Origin: Elysia chlorotica
Lineage: Eukaryota; Mollusca; Gastropoda; Plakobranchidae
Assembly (NCBI GenBank): GCA_003991915.1
Contig: RQTK01000148.1
Location: forward strand, 133,047-197,046
Direction of reading: 5' to 3'
DNA length: 64,000 nucleotides
Below the pieces are notes generated by a model. That model searched no databases. It saw only the letters and a list, made by a program, of their open reading frames with translations, and was not told the origin of the DNA. The position numbers and the translations under genes were made by a program. Each line of letters begins with the position of its first letter. Position 1 is the stretch's first letter. Positions 47,606 to 61,689 of this stretch are shown here, piece after piece.

Positions 47606-48343
47606 TCTCTCTATGTCTCTCTCTCGCGTTAATTTCCTTTCTTTTTCTTTCTGTTTCCTGGCCGTATTTTGTGTTGCCATGTTTTCAATGAAAATGTCGT
47701 GTCAGTCCTCATTTTTTACATAGACGTACAAGTAATTACTTCTCTTTAGGGTTTTTATGTTTTAGAAAACAAGAAAGCATTCGCAAGTAAAATAAAACAC
47801 TTAATTACAAAACTATTATAGAATATCCTAAGAAACATAATTAAACGATATAAAAATGACCAGTAGCGGAAAAATAAACCAAGCTGTTAAAATGTTTGTT
47901 TGTTGCTGTTGTTGTTCTTATTTTAATTGTTGTTGTTCTTATTGTTGTCGATGTTGTTGTTGTTGTTGTTGTTGTTGTTGCTGTTGTTGTTGTTGTTGTT
48001 GTTGTTGTCGTTGTTGTTGTTGTTGTCGTTTATGTTAAGCATACACAGTTTGCAGCGTTTTATTGCGTTAAAACACATTTACTTATGGATTCAAATCCAA
48101 TTATAATTTACAAGAAAAGTTAGAAATGCTGATAATAAATTTAAAAACAGTAAAAACAAATACAAAACCGCCTATTGGTGTTACCTGCCTATAAATATAA
48201 CTAATCCTTAACTCAATAAGTCCGCCGTGTTTAGACGTGTCTAACAGTAACAGAATAATGGACCTACCTCCAGCTGACACAAGACTGCTCAGCGCCGTTA
48301 CCATGGCAACGATTAGGCGCACGTCATGGTGGTAATGAGTCAT
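40212..48343 (-). CDS. CUB-CUB-LDLa single-pass membrane protein, NETO-like, 9 coding exons, 489 aa
   Basis: Exons in transcript order: 48343-48268, 47067-46872, 46306-46119, 44816-44622, 44114-43875, 43514-43365, 42364-42213, 41240-41106, 40349-40212; GT-AG with all phases agreeing. A signal peptide (RLIVAMVTALSSLVSAGG) is followed by CUB1 (about 30-150), CUB2 (about 166-298), an LDLa module (about 300-349), a membrane helix (about 352-378, AACIAVPSLLFVMIVILVAV) and a roughly 110-residue cytoplasmic tail ending MVVAQI. This order is that of NETO proteins, which are auxiliary subunits of kainate-type glutamate receptors. The cysteine pattern differs, so orthology is inferred only; other CUB/LDLa receptors are possible. 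CUB1 lacks the third CUB cysteine (TYDYIDVF). The LDLa keeps CDG and SDE calcium-site residues but has eight cysteines. A TGA just upstream sets the ATG, and an acceptor (CCATTTCAG) at about 48362 implies an upstream non-coding exon. Confidence 0.85.
41540..41625 (-). mobile_element. SINE head remnant
   Basis: GATTCGACAAATAAATTTGC followed by a B-box-complement-like TCGATCGAACTGGG and a tRNA-like head. Only the 5' part of the family remains; the last bases point to the next copy. Confidence 0.5.
41646..41893 (-). mobile_element. SINE, minus strand, near full length
   Basis: It contains ATATAGACTATATTGTGGAC, AGAGCGGGAGACC, the B-box complement GATTCGAACC near 41829, and an A-box complement CGCTCTGCCACTTA near 41868. 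It lies in the intron between exons 7 and 8 of the NETO-like gene, in the same direction as the gene. Confidence 0.85.
41998..42064. repeat. (CT)n microsatellite
   Basis: CT repeats following closely on the SINE at 41646-41893, in an intron of the NETO-like gene. Confidence 0.95.
43589..43680. repeat. (GAT)n microsatellite upstream of the LDLa exon
   Basis: More than 20 GAT repeats, degrading to about 43800. On the gene strand it precedes the acceptor of the LDLa exon (43514). Confidence 0.95.
44144..44325. repeat. (CA)n then (GA)n microsatellites
   Basis: CA repeats at about 44144-44168, then GA repeats at about 44264-44322 in one intron of the NETO-like gene. On the gene strand the GT tract ends about 30 bases before the exon 5 acceptor. 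Confidence 0.95.
44800..45830. repeat. Minisatellite built from the exon 4 acceptor edge
   Basis: The real exon 4 edge reads on + TCGAAAGGTTGATAGTCTGG then GGAGAATGAAATA, starting at 44801. The same string recurs with small changes at about 44907, 45009 (partial), 45133, 45241, 45345, 45453, 45512, 45580, 45641, 45690, 45742 and 45800. Spacing is about 104-108 bases for the copies nearest the exon and 50-68 beyond 45453. Within the longer units a half-copy (AAAAGGCTGGTTGACGAATG type) alternates. On the gene strand each good copy has a pyrimidine-rich CTCCTCAG followed by the exon start ACTATCAACC. Confidence 0.85.
47100..47240. repeat. (AAT)n / (ACT)n / (AAT)n compound microsatellite
   Basis: AAT at about 47107-47150, ACT at 47156-47189, AAT again to 47218, then AAC. 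On the gene strand it starts about 35 bases upstream of the exon 2 acceptor of the NETO-like gene. Confidence 0.95.
47544..47625. repeat. (CT)n microsatellite
   Basis: CT repeats in intron 1 of the NETO-like gene. Confidence 0.95.
47905..48033. repeat. (GTT)n microsatellite
   Basis: Interrupted GTT/TGT repeats; poly-Cys and poly-Val frames here are artefacts. In intron 1 of the NETO-like gene. Confidence 0.95.
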
Positions 48344-48362
48344 CACTCCTCATATTTTAGCT

Positions 48363-48730
48363 GAAATGGATAAAAAAAATACAAACGATAATAAATGTTA
48401 TAATAATAAATTACAGAAACATTATTCAAAAAATTAATGGTAAATAAATAATAAGAACAATGACATTTTCTTTGCACCATTCTATGAGCACAAAGGACAT
48501 GTGCAGAGGCGAACATTGTGTCATGTTATTGCGCAACTAAGTAAGAAATTGAATCTGCATCATTAGTTACCATTAGCTATAACAACATGCTAGTTTGTAT
48601 TAAATATTGTCAACGGCGGTCCCAAAATAAATAATTCTTGTGCAATTTGATTCTTAACTACGTGATTAAATTTCATGAGGAAAATGGCTAGGATTCTGCT
48701 TTTAAGCCGGAAAATAACGAGTGAACTGCT
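48363..48730. other. Intron upstream of the NETO-like start exon
   Basis: AT-rich, with no coding segment. The acceptor at 48362 marks it as transcribed intron if a 5' UTR exon exists further right. Confidence 0.45.
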
Positions 48731-48731
48731 T

Positions 48732-48862
<131 letters not shown>

Positions 48863-48939
48863 AAGAGAGAGAGAGCTAGATAGAGAGAGAAAGAGATATA
48901 GAGAGAATTAAGAGAGATAATGGGAGAGCGAGAAAGAGC

Positions 48940-49445
48940 GAGAAAAGAGACTTGAAATATTTTATGTTTAATAATTAAATAAAAAATCAAATTTATAATA
49001 AACAAAAAAGGAAAATAAATAATAACATAGAGATGCTTTAATAGGCACGACTTTATGCTACCGCTCACAATGAAAATGAATTGATATTTAAAAAAGTTAA
49101 CGATTATAAATATTAACAGCAACAAAACATGAAATGCGGCAATAGTTACGGTGCTAATTAAAATTTCTATAATTTAATAACTTTAGAACATGTAATAAAC
49201 TGAACCAATGACAAACAACTTTTTAAGCAAAGACTCCTATGTGATTGGCAATTTTTACGCGCATTAAGAATCGTGCATGCAATGTCTCCATTATTTTGAT
49301 GTTGTTTTTTGTCCATTGCATATACATTAAAAATGGTGTTCCGATTCATTGAACATCGATTTCGTAGATTAACGTTAAAAAAAAACAAGAAAAAAAAACA
49401 AACAGAAACTCACAATACATGCCATCAGCTCCCCTAGAGAGATAA

Positions 49446-49501
<56 letters not shown>

Positions 49502-50072
49502 GGAAGTTGTGAGTATGTTTATAAACCGAGGTTCAAGTCATGGCAATAATTTCGGTTTTTGTAATTGTTAGAAAGCGACAGAAGAGATTTGAAACATTTT
49601 ACGTTAAATAATTTAACTAAAATCTAGACCATTTTTTATAATACACAAAAAGTAAAAAATGATAGCATAGATATACTTTAATATGTAGGGCAGTATGCCA
49701 CTGCTCATAATGAAAATACATTGATATTGAAATAAAATTAACGGCACTAACAGCACCAAAACATGAAATGCGATAATAGTGACTGTGCTAATTAAAAATT
49801 ACATTATTCAATAACTTCAGAACATGGAAAGAATTGAATCAATGACTGGTTATAATCTTGTTATATCACCAAAGACTCCTGATTAATACGCAAGTTCTAC
49901 GGGTATTTAAAATCGTGCGTGAAGTGTCTCCATTTGATGTTTTTTTCTGTCCATTTCATAATGTACATTAAAAATGGTGTTCCGGATCATTGAACATCGG
50001 ACTTATAGATTACATTTCAGAAAAAAAAAAGAGAACAAAAAAAAAGAAACCCACAAACATTGCCATTGGCTC

Positions 50073-50119
<47 letters not shown>

Positions 50120-50130
50120 GAGAGAGAGAA
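48940..50130. repeat. Two diverged direct copies of a roughly 550-bp unit, each ending in (GA)n
   Basis: Copy 1 is about 48940-49501, copy 2 about 49577-50129. Matching landmarks in order: ACATGAAATGCG, GTGCTAATTAAAA, AAAGACTCCT, GTGTCTCCATT-type, ACATTAAAAATGGTGTTCCG, ATTGAACATCG, GCTCCC then (GA)n. Divergence is roughly 20% with small indels. No coding content and no known element were recognised. Confidence 0.85.
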
Positions 50131-50715
50131 CTTTATAATATAGTTAATTTGGATCTATGTATCCAAAACAGCAACTTAAAAGACAAGTGTCTTGGATACA
50201 GTAAGCTTATGCAAATCAAAGTTCTACACAAGGTCGTAAATACAAAAGTTGCGGTAACTTACAACTCGTCATAAGTCTTCCTTTCTCGTGTACCTTAAAA
50301 GAGTCCTAAGCATAACACAACGTTGTACTTACAACCCACCCAATACATCCTTTAATTATGAACGCTTTGGTTAAGAACATGTTGTTCATGAACGTATTGT
50401 ACAAGGAGTGTGCAGGTTTTTATTACAAAAGAAAAGGACAATTCACCAAGGAAGGAATTATTATCCTTTTATTTTTGTTTGACGGTGAATTGTTTAACTG
50501 GGTCTATTCGTACATATAATTCACCCCTGTAGATTTACACCAAATTGGCAACAGTAAGATCTACTTGGTAGGAAAAAGAAAACAAAAAGCATATAAAACA
50601 ACAGAACACACTTCGGGTATCCTAAAGGTGTGATTTTCGATATTTTAAGTACTTTCGTTTTGCTCTCTTTTGCTCCTTCTTTCTGGCTTCCTTTCGCATT
50701 TAAATTTTTTTTTTA

Positions 50716-51719
50716 AAGAAATCCGTTGTAGAACCTACTCAGACAGAGAATCTTTTTATGTTCCATTAAAGTATTACCCTCACAGCCACTCGCGGGCGTT
50801 CAACGGGTTTTTCTGATTCCACTATAAAGAGCATTTCCCTTGGCAGTACTCAATTTTCCATTTTCCTTTTCCCTGCAAGACCTTTCGAATTGATTGAATC
50901 GACGATAAAGTTTTAAGGGGTGATCTTTTGAAATGAAAAAAAAGTTCATCCTGCTGTTTCCGATCTTTACAATTTTTTTAAATTATTAAAATGATTTTAA
51001 AAACAGCGAAAAGAAGAAAAAACCACACAAAAAAATACAGAGGCAATTTACTTAAAAGCCGGATTCGGTCGGTCAGTTCCTTCAATAAAAGTGAGAACAT
51101 AAACCAATGTATGCAAGATTCTGTGGTGAATCTCTTTGTCCAGTAGAGGGCGAACTGGCTCAAGTGGTAGAGCGTTGGTTTCCAGATCAAGAGGCCTGCA
51201 GTTGGAATCCCACAATCGACAGATTTATATAATTAACCGATTTCGTCACCTGTAACTAGTTGGGCCTGTGTCCGTATAATGTGATCGACTGGGACAGGAG
51301 TCGTGGTATCCCCACTCTGTCTCGTGTGTGGCAGCACATAAAATTGTCAGATGTCAGCCCTGGGGTCTATCCACAATATAGCCTATATAATGCTGAGGTT
51401 GGACTTTAAAGAAACTAACTATGGTATAACCTACTCAGACGGAGAATCTTTTTATGTCCCATTAAAGTCTTGCACTCACAGCCTCTCGTGGGCATTCAAT
51501 GGGTTTTTTTCCGATTCCACTTGTCTACAGCTATAAAGAGCATTTCCCTTGGCAGTACTCAATTTTCCATTTTCCCCGCAAGACCTTTCGAATTGATTGA
51601 ATCAATGATAAATTCTTAAGAAATAAAAAGAAAGTTTCTCCTACTTGCAGTCAATATGTTTCTGTTCTTTACAATTTTTCTAATTATGAAATGATAAAAA
51701 AGGGGAAAAAAGAAACAAT

Positions 51720-51763
<44 letters not shown>

Positions 51764-51870
51764 AAATACCGAGGCAATTCGCTTAAAAGCCGGATTCGGG
51801 CTGTTCCTTCAACAAAAGGGAGAATATAAATCAATTTCTACAACATTCTGTCGCGAATCTCTGTGCCGAG
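50716..51870. repeat. Two direct copies of a roughly 430-bp segment flanking a SINE
   Basis: Copy 1 is about 50725-51143, copy 2 about 51428-51868. Shared landmarks in order: CCTACTCAGAC, GAGAATCTTTTTATGT, GAGCATTTCCCTTGGCAGTA, CAAGACCTTTCGAATTGATT, GAGGCAATT and AAAAGCCGGATTCGG, then TCTGTG.TGAATCTCT.TG-type ends. A (CA)n tract is present only in copy 2 (about 51719-51760). Confidence 0.85.
51145..51422 (+). mobile_element. SINE, full length, best-preserved copy
   Basis: A-box TGGCTCAAGTGGTAGAGCG, a mutated B-box TTGGAATCCC, the family body (CTGTCTCGTGTGTGGCAGCA, AAATTGTCAGATGTCAG, CCACAATATAGCC) and the tail GAGGTTGGACTTTAAAG. It sits exactly between the two copies of the 430-bp duplication. 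Confidence 0.9.
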
Positions 51871-54200
51871 TCTGTTTTTTTTCAGACGGAATCGTAGCCT
51901 AAGGAAAAATTGTCTCCTTACAAATCTTAATGACTGTTAAGTCAATTGATTTTTATTTTGTTTACAAAATCACAATGTACGAGGGATCAGGTCAAAGCAA
52001 TTCACAGCCTTCTACTATCATTTTTAGTTAAACAAAAACTTATTTTGTTTCACCACGTAAAATGATTTTGGATTGAAAAACAGCATTTATTTACTATTAG
52101 TATTATGGCATGCAAAATTGTTAGTCTGTGTACTTGTTTATCGAACACTAAAATTAAAGATTAATTGGAATGACTTTCACGTTTGTTAAACATGTGACTT
52201 TGGGGAATTGATTTCGCTGTAAATGCGACACAATAACGTTAATTACTGACATCTATTAGTTTTATCTGTTTAGTAAAGTTGGGGACACTGTATTTTTAAG
52301 ATCAAAATGAAGAACCTGAGATATAAAAGGAGATACAAATACACAAAATACATGTTAAATAACTATAACTTATAACACTTTAAGAAAAATAAACCCCCAG
52401 TTTCTAAAATTGTGAACAACTTTATATAACTTATAACTAAGCCACTTTAAGAAAAATAGAATCCCAGTGTGAACAACTTTGTCTATGCTTGGCTCTATAA
52501 GCGCATACATTTTAACCAAGGCAGTGCCTTGCAAAATTACGGCAGTGGTTGATAATGGAATAAACGAATTTAATAAATAAATTATAATTGTCTTTGAGCT
52601 GCCATTTTTGCATTAGTCATTTTTGCTTATTTTGAGATGAAAACGTATTTATTTTTTTTCTTTCTGCTATTTATTTGACACCTTTTGCTAATAAGATAAA
52701 GCAACACCCGATTAATCCATTTTAATTTGAAAGTTTAGTTAGATAGATCTCATTTTTACCCTTATAACGACATATCGTTTGACTAATCGTATCTCCGTGA
52801 CGATTATTACTCTTTATTTGTACTCAAAGCCAAAAGCTATAGTATACTATATATTTATGCAACTCCAGCAGTGGTCCAAAGCTGTGAAATCAATGGACTA
52901 TCCAGCGCTTCTTCGTGTTTTCGTTTTGTTTTTTTTGGTGTTTTTATAATTTATTTCCAGCACCGGCTGAGGAATGAGAACGCACAATGCACATGGAAGT
53001 ATGAAAGGCAAAAAAGTTGAATAATCAAGACAACCTCGAAAAGTTACAGTCTTGTTTTTTTCCCCTTATTTTATTATAATTTTCTACATAACAAGGGACG
53101 TGAAAAAATTAATTATTTTTTTGAAATACTTTCACGTATTGCGACCTATCCGTAATAATTTTTATGGTTAACGTAATAATTTTTTTTATGGTTCTCAAAG
53201 ATTTTTTTTTTCAAAGACAACAAAAAAGCCTATTCAAGTTTCTCATAACTATACATTCCATCTAAAATATACAACGTGAGCCATTTTGCAGTTCAAAAAA
53301 TCTGTACAATATTTTCATGTTATCGTGACGATTCTTCCCAATTAAATTTTACATGTACATAAGAAAATGTGCAAACATCTTGTTTCTTAACTCATAAAAT
53401 CCCCAGAAAAGAAAACACAATATTTATCTAAAGTTTCCAGGTCTTTGAGAGAACAAAAACAAGTTATGTTCTATGCCATATAATTAGTAAATAGCCAACA
53501 GAAAAAGAAATGGTAAAAGAAACAAAGAGCAATTATAGCGTCTATAAATCGAAAAAATATTTATCCTAATAAATCTTATGAATTTTTAAGCAATTACTTT
53601 ATCTTTAACTCTGAGAATACACAGCAGTTTTATGATCAATTAAGTAAAACAGAGAGTGTTCAGATGATATTTTGACGCAAAGAGGGAAGCACAAGAAGGA
53701 GAACTATTACCTTTTCAATGTTGATTCTTAGCAACGAAAGGAATTAGCGACATAACTACTTTTTAAAAGGCTACAAATTGTTATTTCTTTCAAACTTAGG
53801 TTGATGTTGTGATTTTGCAGCGGTTAATGAAAAAATGTGTTGGGGGCAAACGGGAACAAACACAATTTCATATTCATTAAAAGAGCGATCATATTGAACT
53901 TTTTCCTCATTATTAAATAACCCAGCAACACATTTGCATATAACAAAATAATCTAAGGTCGCACATAGATTAAATTTCTAATCAGATAAAATCAACACCT
54001 TGCTCCTGCTATGTCTAGAATGTAGGAACCTTTTCATTTATTAAAGGAACAAGAACATAAATTTTTTTGGAACAGGTCGGTTCCTGAACGTAAAACAGTT
54101 TGAAGAATGGACATCACTTTTCTTGAATAGGGGGATTTTTGTAGAAATAGACATTGAAAAGAATGCCAAACCAGATAGGATGTGAGCAATATAAAAAGAA
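51871..54200. other. AT-rich DNA, no gene seen
   Basis: It holds a short two-copy repeat at about 52378-52480 (CTTTAAGAAAAATA, then CCCAG and GTGAACAACTTT, period about 65). No coding exon was recognised. Confidence 0.5.
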
Positions 54201-54203
54201 ACT

Positions 54204-54204
<1 letters not shown>

Positions 54205-54290
<86 letters not shown>
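54205..54290. repeat. (GA)n microsatellite
   Basis: About 40 GA repeats with one short interruption. Confidence 0.97.
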
Positions 54291-54296
<6 letters not shown>

Positions 54297-54600
54297 TAAA
54301 AGTCGAAACGTGAAATGAAAGTTAAAGCTGAAGTGGATGGAACGGGGGTAGGGTAGGGAGGAGTGGCAGGAAGAGTGAGCACAAGATTGAAGAAATAATC
54401 GAGCTCTGTATTATTTTTCTCTTCTTCTCTTTGTTTTTATTTGTTTCATAATAACATTATTATGCATTACGTTTAGTCCCAACATAGAATTACGAAAAAT
54501 CCCCAGGGCAGTGTGCCAATGTTATCATTACCTACTGGACTGGGGCGCACACATAATTTTATGCCCTCTGTTTGACCCTGGTCAGGCTTGGTCATTATAC

Positions 54601-55068
<468 letters not shown>

Positions 55069-55089
55069 TTGAAGCTCCTTGGTAGCTGA

Positions 55090-55752
55090 AGACTATATTT
55101 GGTTGTGTGTGTGAGTGTGGTAAGGATAATTATTTCTACGATGGGGCAAAAACTCCATGGTAGGTGATGTATATAGCTGGTTTTGTGTTTCTAGATGCGA
55201 AGGATCAATGAGGGAGAAGACGTAGTGTATATAGACAGGTCATGTAGATGTTTTTGTCCAGATCTACATAAAGGTTCAGTGATCCTAAAAGTAGCTCTTG
55301 GTCCAACGCATTTCAAAGCGTTAGATCATTTTCTTTTCTCAAGAGAAAAATTGTTAACAAAAACTGTTAAGATATTTTAACAACATTTTTAACAGAATTA
55401 ATTAATAGGTTATTAAAAAAAGCACGGGAACACTCAGGAGTAATGTAAATTATAAATTCACCCTTAACTTTCATAAGCACTAAAAAGCCCCATGAATCTG
55501 AAAATTGAATGTCTTGATAAAAATTAAGATTTTTAAAAAGTGAGAAATACTAAATGGTGACCTGAGATCTTATCTAAACATGGTCTAAAGACAGGCACGA
55601 GTTAATGCGCTATAATTATATAATTACATTCAGTAAAAGAAATGAGTCTGGAACAAACGAATTTGAAACTTAAGAACCAAATATACGAAAATGGTAAGTA
55701 ATGAGAAAAACAATTAAAAACCTGAATCTAATTAGTTAGCAAGAAAGGACGA
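55090..55752. other. DNA with no recognised gene
   Basis: The 61-codon frame at 55195-55380 has no family features and no splice context. Confidence 0.45.
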
Positions 55753-55920
55753 GTTGTAGTTGAGTTGTTTTAACGTCCAACGTCAGCACTATTAAAAGTT
55801 ATTTTGTGGACGAACCCTATTATTGGCGTCTAACAATTTATATGTGCTGCTACACACGAGACAGAGCGGAGATATCACGACTCTTGTCTCGGCCGGTCAC
55901 AAAGATAGGACGAAAGACGC
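55753..55920 (-). mobile_element. SINE, 5'-truncated, minus strand
   Basis: GAGTTGTTTTAACGTCCAAC GTCAGCACTATT, CAACAATTTATATGTGCTG, CACGAGACAGAGCGGAGATA and CTCTTGTCTCGGCCGGTCAC match the family 3' half in reverse. It runs out about 20 bases before the GATA-type array. Confidence 0.8.
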
Positions 55921-55937
55921 ATTACATGTAGTCATTA

Positions 55938-57435
<1,498 letters not shown>

Positions 57436-57439
57436 AGAA

Positions 57440-58370
57440 GAGAAAGAGTGGGTAGGAGGAAGCGAGCGGGAGATAGGAAGTGAATAACAAAGAAAAGAGA
57501 CCGAAATAAAACGAGAACATCAATAATGGATGGAAACAATGTGTTCCTTTCTAACATTTTCGAAGAAACGAGGAGTAAAGATTGAGATGAGATTTAGAAA
57601 TTACAGCCTATTAGCAAGATTATTAATTATGCGCCCCCTGAAACATATAAAAAAATCATAGGGCATATGGGGAAAAGTGAGCCGATAGCTTTCACATTCT
57701 GATGGCGAAAAATGTCCATCCTTAATTAAATTGATTAAATGATTTTTTTTTCCAAACTGAACCACTCCATGAATTCAAAGAGCGTTTCCAAAGACTTAAT
57801 CCATCAGAATTATTATTTCTCATTGAAACTGTATACAATTCATATCTGCAATCAAAGAAAAAAAAAAATCTCAACCATTGTTATACTTGCTTTTGTGCTA
57901 TATCTATAGGCAACTGCCCTAGAGATGGAAGAAGGTATCGCCTGTGATAATAAGGGTATTAATTATTCACACATTAACGCTTTTGACACTCTATACCAAC
58001 TGCTGCCCGTCTTATTTCCGGGAAGCTGCCTTGCGTCCGCCCTAGAAAGGAAATTATTGTAATTTCAGGAAATGTGTTAACAATTAGAAAGAGGAAAGAG
58101 GGAAAATTAGGATTGGCAAGAGGGAAGATAAGAATCGGCAAGACTAGAATGGACTGTTTTGTATGATTTGGACTTTTCCTTGATGGAATTAAGTATTATT
58201 TTAGAGAGAAAAAAGAACTGGTAATACTAGATAATTATTTATTTTGTACAATAGACGTATGGTCTATTTTCATTATGAAATTCAATACCAGTTATAATTT
58301 TGTTTGAGGAAAATAAAAGTGCAAAACATTTATTTTCCCCCATTTTAGTTAAAGTAATTAAGCACCGTTG
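57440..58370. other. DNA with no recognised gene
   Basis: No coding, RNA or element signal was found. Confidence 0.45.
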
Positions 58371-58371
58371 A

Positions 58372-58416
58372 CCTCTCTCTCTCTCTCTCACTCTCTCTCT
58401 CTCTCTCTCTCTCTCC

Positions 58417-58455
<39 letters not shown>

Positions 58456-59018
58456 CTTAGTCTTCTTCCCTGACTATGGTTATAATCACTCTGTAGTCTT
58501 GCTTTCAGTTTGTATCTGGTGTACTTTCTTTGTTTCTTCGCTTCCTCTCCTTTCTCTGTCCGTCTCTCTCTCCCCTTCCGCTCTGGTGCGTTTTGCGTCC
58601 ATTGATCTTTCTTGTCTGAAAAACTCAACTCCTCTCGTTTAATTATATATCCTCCAATATTCTCATCTATTCCATCGTTACCATTGGCATGTTGCACATA
58701 CATTCTTTCTTACTCTTTTTCCGGCCCCTCTATTCTCTCTCTCTCCCCCCTCTCTCTCTATATCTCTCTTTCCTTGTATGTGTCTCTGTCTTCTTTTCTC
58801 TCTCACTCTCTCTTTCTGTCTCTCTATGTATACATTTTCTTCCACGCTTTTCTTTTTCTCACTCTGTCTCTCTCTAACGTTCTCTGCGTCTCTCTTTCTC
58901 TTTTCTTTTCTCTTTCAAACACTCTGTATACATTCCCTTCCCCTCCTTTGTTTCTGTATCCACCACTCTGCCTCTTTCACGTTCTCTGCGTTTCTCTGTC
59001 TGTCCGTCTGTCTGTCTG

Positions 59019-59059
<41 letters not shown>

Positions 59060-59183
59060 CTCTGTGTCTGTTTTCTTTTTTTCTCTCAATCTCTCTTTCT
59101 GTCTGTTTTTCTGTCTACCTCCCTCTCTCTCTGTCTCTGTCTCTCTCTCTGTATACATTCCCTTCCCCCCTTTCTTCCTCTTT

Positions 59184-59227
<44 letters not shown>

Positions 59228-59235
59228 TGCTCTCC
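58372..59235. repeat. CT-rich tract with an irregular minisatellite
   Basis: Clean CT at 58372-58450, then about 690 bases of pyrimidine-rich sequence. The marker TATACATT followed by a C/T-rich CCCTTCC-type string recurs near 58829, 58927 and 59151, and TTCTCTGCGT/TTCTCTGTGT recurs near 58880, 58982 and 59058. The 233-residue Ser/Leu frame is low complexity. Confidence 0.8.
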
Positions 59236-60140
59236 CTTTATCTCGTCCTTCTGTACCTATTTACATCGTCAAATCTCATCGGAATAGACCGAGTTCAAGG
59301 CCTTTATTGGTAGCCTTTAGAAAGTTCAAAGTTCTAAGGAAGGGCAATGCCTTCTCTTAATTAGCTATACCCCATTGGGAGCTTACCTCTTCTAATGCAC
59401 TCTCTCTTTATTCAACAAGTTCAATAGTTCCATTTCTCTTGCTCATAGTTCCTGCCTCCCTCTCTCTATTCAGACAGTTCAAAGGCTTTTTCAAACATGC
59501 TTTTAGTTTCTTATTAATCTCATCCAATCTTAAAATTATGGTTGGATATAAGGTAAATTGATTTCTCTTCCATCTCTTCCATTTCCTTCCGTCTATATTT
59601 AAATCTAATTCACACCAATTTTCTAGCTGCAATTTCTTTTGATAAGCCTTTAAGGGGAGTGGACATTAATAGCGGTGTATAAGTTATTGGACTACAATTG
59701 TTGTGTGACTTGATTATAAAAATATATTTATTGATCATGTTCTGTTGACAATCAAGGTATTTTTCAGCAGGTTGATTTTTGGATAAGATCTTGGATCGAC
59801 AGACATAACTTGCAAACTAACGATACCTTTAATACTACTTCAGCATTAAAATGAGGACCGGTAATTTTTGATAAGTCACACTTGGTAGTTCATTACACTA
59901 CTGCTCTAGCAAACGGACTTAATACATTATCAAGCACTTGCTCAATAACAAATACAACGCTTCTTGTCTTTCTTTTTTATGTTACGAATCATCTATACCT
60001 ATTTGTTAGTTTGTTTTACCCCCCCCCCCTCCACCCGAGAAAAGTAAGAAACGTGTGACAAGGATATCGCAGGTTTTAGTTTCGCTAGAGAAAGAAAGAT
60101 GGTTATCAGAAAAGACAGAAGGATTCTCTTCGAATTGTCT
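59236..60140. other. DNA with no recognised gene
   Basis: No recognisable coding segment; a C-run lies at about 60020-60030. Confidence 0.45.
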
Positions 60141-60146
60141 CTGTTG

Positions 60147-60150
<4 letters not shown>

Positions 60151-60213
<63 letters not shown>
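60151..60213. repeat. (CT)n microsatellite
   Basis: CT repeats with one TT interruption near 60180. Confidence 0.95.
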
Positions 60214-60216
<3 letters not shown>

Positions 60217-60219
60217 GTC

Positions 60220-61250
60220 CCTGTGTACTTAATATCAAACATCCTAGATCTGTTTTACAATCTATATAGAAACTATAATCTCAGTAATAAGCATCCCCCA
60301 TGCATCAGTCATTTCATCTTAATAACTTTATTGGAAAAAAGTTGACTTACACATATATAGGCCTCCGTATCGTATTGTGTAATAAAAAAAAAGAAACACA
60401 TTGACAAATAAAGCAAACAGTTCGATGACACGTGAAATTAAAACAAAAATATAATTCAAAACGTGACTTTATAAAATCGCATTACTCTCTAGCTATGACT
60501 GAAAAAATATATTGTTATAAAATTAACCCATTGCAAAACATGGTAATCCTGATTGTCTTTGAAAAAAGGAAAAAAGAAAAGAAACAAAAGAACCAAGACT
60601 ACAAGAACTTTATCATTTTTACTTCCAGTGTTTTTATTTCTTTTTGGTTTTAATCACGTTTTTATTGGTTCGATTGTTTTTCTAACTAATGAATTTTTTT
60701 GCTGTTGGCTTGTTTGGATTGATTTTGAGCAAAAAAGTTTTAAATTTAATGTTCTCACACGTCTATAATTTTAATGTCCTCTTTTATGTTCAATAAAAAA
60801 TAGCTCCTCCAATTTTTTTCTTTCCGCCCACAACAATTTGTGCAAGCAGGAAAGTTTTTTTTCATTTTCTTGTTATGACAGCTAATATCCGTTAAAACAT
60901 TTGAAGATTAAGAAGTGCGTTATGTGACGATCGTCTAATGTACGCTTTTTGGAGTGCAAACACTTTATTTCAAACAAGATTTAACCTAATCATTATTAGA
61001 GGAACTTGATAATAAAAAAGCAGAAAATTCTTTTTAAAAGTTGATTGAGGGAGAGTTGTGGTGATGAAGATCATCCACAGAAAACAGGTATACTAAGATG
61101 ATATGGACAGTAAAAAGGAGAGAAAAAGAAGAAAAGAAAAACAAATAGATAGATAACTACATAAAAGTCATAAATACACAACAAAATACCATACGCCCGA
61201 AGAGAGTGACAATTACTCGCAATACATGTGTTGGTAGGACAATATAATAA
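60220..61250. other. AT-rich DNA, no gene seen
   Basis: No coding, RNA or element signal was found. Confidence 0.45.
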
Positions 61251-61254
61251 TTAT

Positions 61255-61682
<428 letters not shown>

Positions 61683-61689
61683 TAAATGT

